From NCBI GenBank assembly GCA_018296165.2, contig JACKQL020000013.1:992001-1056000 (forward strand): a stretch of 64,000 bases of DNA, read 5' to 3'. The translations under genes and the position numbers were made by a program. The notes under the pieces are model-generated. The model saw nothing but the letters and a program-made list of their open reading frames with translations, ran no database searches and was not told where the DNA came from. Positions 61,208-64,000 of the stretch are shown in pieces. Each line of letters opens with the position of its first letter. Within the stretch, counting starts at the first letter, position 1. The DNA comes from Termitomyces sp. T153. Lineage: Eukaryota; Basidiomycota; Agaricomycetes; Agaricales; Lyophyllaceae.

Positions 61208-62336
61208 TTAAGGAGCCGTGGCTGGACCAGTCTTGATTTCTAAAAGCCCGTTCTTTCCCTTTGCAAGCCCTAAAAATACTACATCAAATCCAAGGAAATC
61301 CACACGCAGCATACCATTGCCGGTCTCCAAGCCTTGTCTGTAGTAAAATGCCGTAGTCATCTCCTCACGATCGGAAGGACTCAGTGTGACGTTGTAAAAC
61401 TCCTGCTGAGTGACTCTCGTGGAGAGATTCTCGTAAATTTGATCAAAGATGTCGCCAATAGTGATTCCGTTCGTCTGTGTGGCTCGGATAGTTATCGTCC
61501 ATGGTAGTTTGCGATGGTATAAATGTAGCTCATGCATGGGCGGCGTCGTGGCCACCTGGTACGAATCAAGGTCGTTCGAATGTCTTGGAAGATTGAGGTA
61601 TTGGATATCGATCGTCTGTGGATCTTGTCGAATATCATACGCAAGGGGATGTGTCGAAGAAGAACCGTAGTGTATCAATGAATGAAGGGTATAATTTGTG
61701 TGACTGCCTGTCAATGGAGTGAAGTTTTGACCAGTCGATCTGCCCCTTAAAGTGAACCGACGGAGCTTTGCATATGCGGAATGTGCAGAATGGGGAGGAA
61801 CGTAGTCGGGCCTCCAATAAGCAGGGCGCGGGGCAAGGTTCAGTGAATCAAAAGTTAGATCTGCCCCATACGATCTCAGTGACTTTCGTCTCCTCGATAT
61901 GGAACCCTTCTTGGACAACGTTGGGGGTTTGCATTTGCACGGACACTTCTCCTTTGGATACTCATACTCGTATGCGTATGTGTGCGGGAAGGGGGATGTG
62001 TGACCGTCATCGACGTTGGATTCTTCTGATTCCGGCGAGGGAGGTATTGGTTCCGTACACGGCTTGTTAGGATCCCAATAGTATGGCGCTATCGGGACCT
62101 GAAGCGGAGGGATATCAACCGTGGCTTTCAAGGGTGGAAGATTAACATAAGGTTGGGCTGAGCTGTTGGAATAAGGCGGAGGAGCTCTATTTCGTATGTG
62201 AAAACAATACACAGCTCGAATAAAGTGGTCCTCACGTGGAACCCGTGTAGTTTGGATTTGGACTCGGATAATAGCATGGATACGGATAATACCATGAATA
62301 GGGTGTATATGAGTAAGATGGATAGCCTGCGTTCAT
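61208..62336 (-). CDS. DUF6699-like protein with Tyr/Pro-rich N-terminus
   Basis: Two exons, 62336-62236 and 62186-61208 (1080 nt, 359 aa). The N-terminus is strikingly Tyr/Pro-rich (MNAGYPSYSYTPYSWYYPYP). It is followed by a Pro-rich region, a small Cys/Lys cluster (PKEKCPCKCKPP) and a C-terminal globular domain of about 130 residues (PLAYDIRQDPQTI, then MHELHLYHRKLPWTITI and GITIGDIFDQIYENLSTRVT), which matches the domain of unknown function common in Agaricomycete genomes (DUF6699, assigned from memory). No membrane segment or signal peptide. Function unknown. Confidence 0.88.
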
Positions 62337-64000
62337 GTCGCAAGAAGGGTGCCGTGCATGAGGTGTACGGAGGATTGAAGCAGGAAATCACTTCGAGGGT
62401 ATTCCAAGGGGAGATATATATGATGCGTTGTGTAGGCCTTTGTTGCGAACATGGCTGTGGATGACAAAAGTGGTATGCGACCGAATGGATAAGGGACTGT
62501 TGTCAAGACGGCCAACCATCATTGGCCCGGCCTAAAGAAGACAAAAAAGTGATTGTTATGCGATCGCTTGACAATGAAACTTTAAAATACAAAAGACAAA
62601 AAAAACATGGAATCACACTAGCCCTTGTACATGTCGATGTATCATAGTCAGGGCTCAATGAAGTAGCTATAAACGTGACAGGCGATGTTAGTCCCCCTTC
62701 ATCACTTGGAAGTCCTAAACGAGCCACACCTGTAAGTCCATGCCACTGCCACCAGCAAAAACAAGTCTATCGGTTTATCGATCACGCTCTCCAGACCAAG
62801 GTTGTTTGATCGCAAGATGTTGTCAAAATTGTCAAGCTGCTACATGATGGAAGACGACTACGAGGAACTTTGTTTGTTTGTTCAAAGATAGTGTCTTCTC
62901 AAACACTGCTGGGCTGTGAGTCTGGCATTCTCGTTGTCGCTTCCAGCCTCTTCCCTGATAACGCCCTGTTTCACTTCACCGCTCGTTACGGATACCTCTG
63001 TCTTTCCTTCAAGCTCAGCATGTAAGTAATCAGAATGCAACAGCAGCTCTCATCTGCCGCTTGCTTACCAACGAAGCTTTTGTCACGCTCGTCTGCAAGT
63101 ATCAACCCTTTATGTTGAAGAGCTCATCTTTTGAATGGTGCCAGCGGAACCATATATGGCCATTCTTTCGCCATGAAGGTGCTTTGCTTCTTGATAACAT
63201 GCCGCTTGAAGCTGAGCTAGCGAAGTTGTTATGCTCAATCCCTTCTCCGAATCTTCATGAACTTCCTTTTCTTGTCCGTTTCCGTGAGGGTATTCCAATT
63301 CTCATAGGCTCTGTTTTGCATCATGTTTCACTCGTGTCACGGCTAAGCGGTAGACTCGAGTAATATCACGGGAATGGTCCACCGTGATTCCGCCCCGATG
63401 CAATACAGCTAGGTACATCTTCATATGTGGTTGTTTGGCAGTTGGCGTACGAAATCTCGCGCATAGCGATAGCAGGAGTAGAGCGCGATGTTTATTGCTG
63501 TTGGTGGGTTAATATCCTGAATTCTGACTTGTCCCTCGTCTCATCTATCAACCCTCTCACTAATGCTCTCAACAAGCCTTTTGTCTACTTTCGGGATATC
63601 GCACGCCAAACCTATTGTGACCTTGCTAGTCCTTTTGTAATATTCCTACCCTTACTTGTGTGCCTCTTTTGAGCATAATTGCGATGTTGAAGTCCGACGG
63701 ACGCTATTCGAACTCTGTAATCTATCATTTCAGTTTCTTATGCCAATTCAGACGGTCTGTTATGTTTGTCTCCACTCTATAAGTCGCCTTGAGGTGTTGG
63801 GGTGCTTCCCGCGCTTCTATTACGAAGTCATCTTGTGTCCCGTGCCTGCCTTCCTCCTCTTGATCGTGGCATGTACCACTTAGCGAGTCAACAAATCTCT
63901 GAATCATTTCCCAGTTTTGAATTTACTAGAACGTCTCGCTAACCTATAAGCCGCCTGGCGGTGTCAATGCGAGTTTTCTGTTTCCTTAATCCTCAACTTT
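62337..64000. other. Intergenic region to window end
   Basis: Upstream region of the DUF6699-like gene and about 1.3 kb with small open frames (for example plus 63061-63363 and 63427-63672) that lack recognisable motifs. A gene could begin beyond the window. Nothing supported. Confidence 0.45.

Noticed and set aside
63061..63363. 100-codon frame near the window end
   Set aside because: No homology I can recognise and no supporting exon structure.

Overview
The window is nuclear DNA of a filamentous basidiomycete, most likely an Agaricomycete. The evidence is gene style and content. Genes carry many short introns (about 45-75 nt, GT-AG with a few GC-AG), sit close together on both strands, and include typical mushroom families: a 29-exon laccase, a short F-box protein, a cytochrome b5-acyl-CoA dehydrogenase fusion, a DUF6699-type protein, Zn2Cys6 regulators and NIS siderophore synthetases. 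I rebuilt exon structures by eye from splice sites, reading frame and family conservation. For the fully modelled genes the exon lengths sum to a multiple of three.

Layout. 0-3.7 kb: 3' part of an alpha-methylacyl-CoA racemase-type gene, then the cytochrome b5-acyl-CoA dehydrogenase on the same strand, suggesting branched or peroxisomal acyl-CoA breakdown. 4.1-7.9 kb: a large Zn2Cys6 transcription factor (minus). 11.3-12.7 kb: a single-pass Ser/Pro-rich membrane protein. 13.8-14.4 kb: remains of an NAD(P)-binding Rossmann gene. 14.9-15.8 kb: a membrane protein with an SH3 domain. 18-19.4 kb: F-box protein. 20.7-21.7 kb: DsbA/FrnE-like thioredoxin-fold protein. 22.2-23.3 kb: decayed secreted-protein gene. 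24.2-25.2 kb: FRAG1/DRAM/Sfk1 membrane protein. 25.3-27.1 kb: C2-domain protein with a proline-rich tail.

27.3-36.8 kb is the most distinctive part. Two tandem, intact IucA/IucC-type NIS siderophore synthetase genes (619 and 618 aa, with the same six intron phases) are divergent from a complete laccase gene. This suggests a locus for a carboxylate siderophore and possibly metal redox chemistry.

36.8-43.5 kb is a gene-poor stretch holding one copy of a dispersed repeat; the second copy lies at 48.8-49.2 kb. 43.5-48.3 kb: PMC1-type Ca2+-ATPase. 49.8-52.2 kb: MUP1-like amino-acid permease. 53.2-55.3 kb: C3HC zinc-finger (NIPA/Rsm1-like) protein. 55.4-57.3 kb: a nearly full-length but broken DDX51/Dbp6-like DEAD-box helicase pseudogene. 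57.6-60.9 kb: a class I histone deacetylase and a PER1 GPI-remodelling gene share a 294-nt divergent promoter. 61.2-62.3 kb: a DUF6699-like protein. The last 1.7 kb shows no gene I can support. I saw no tRNA, rRNA, CRISPR array or intact transposon.
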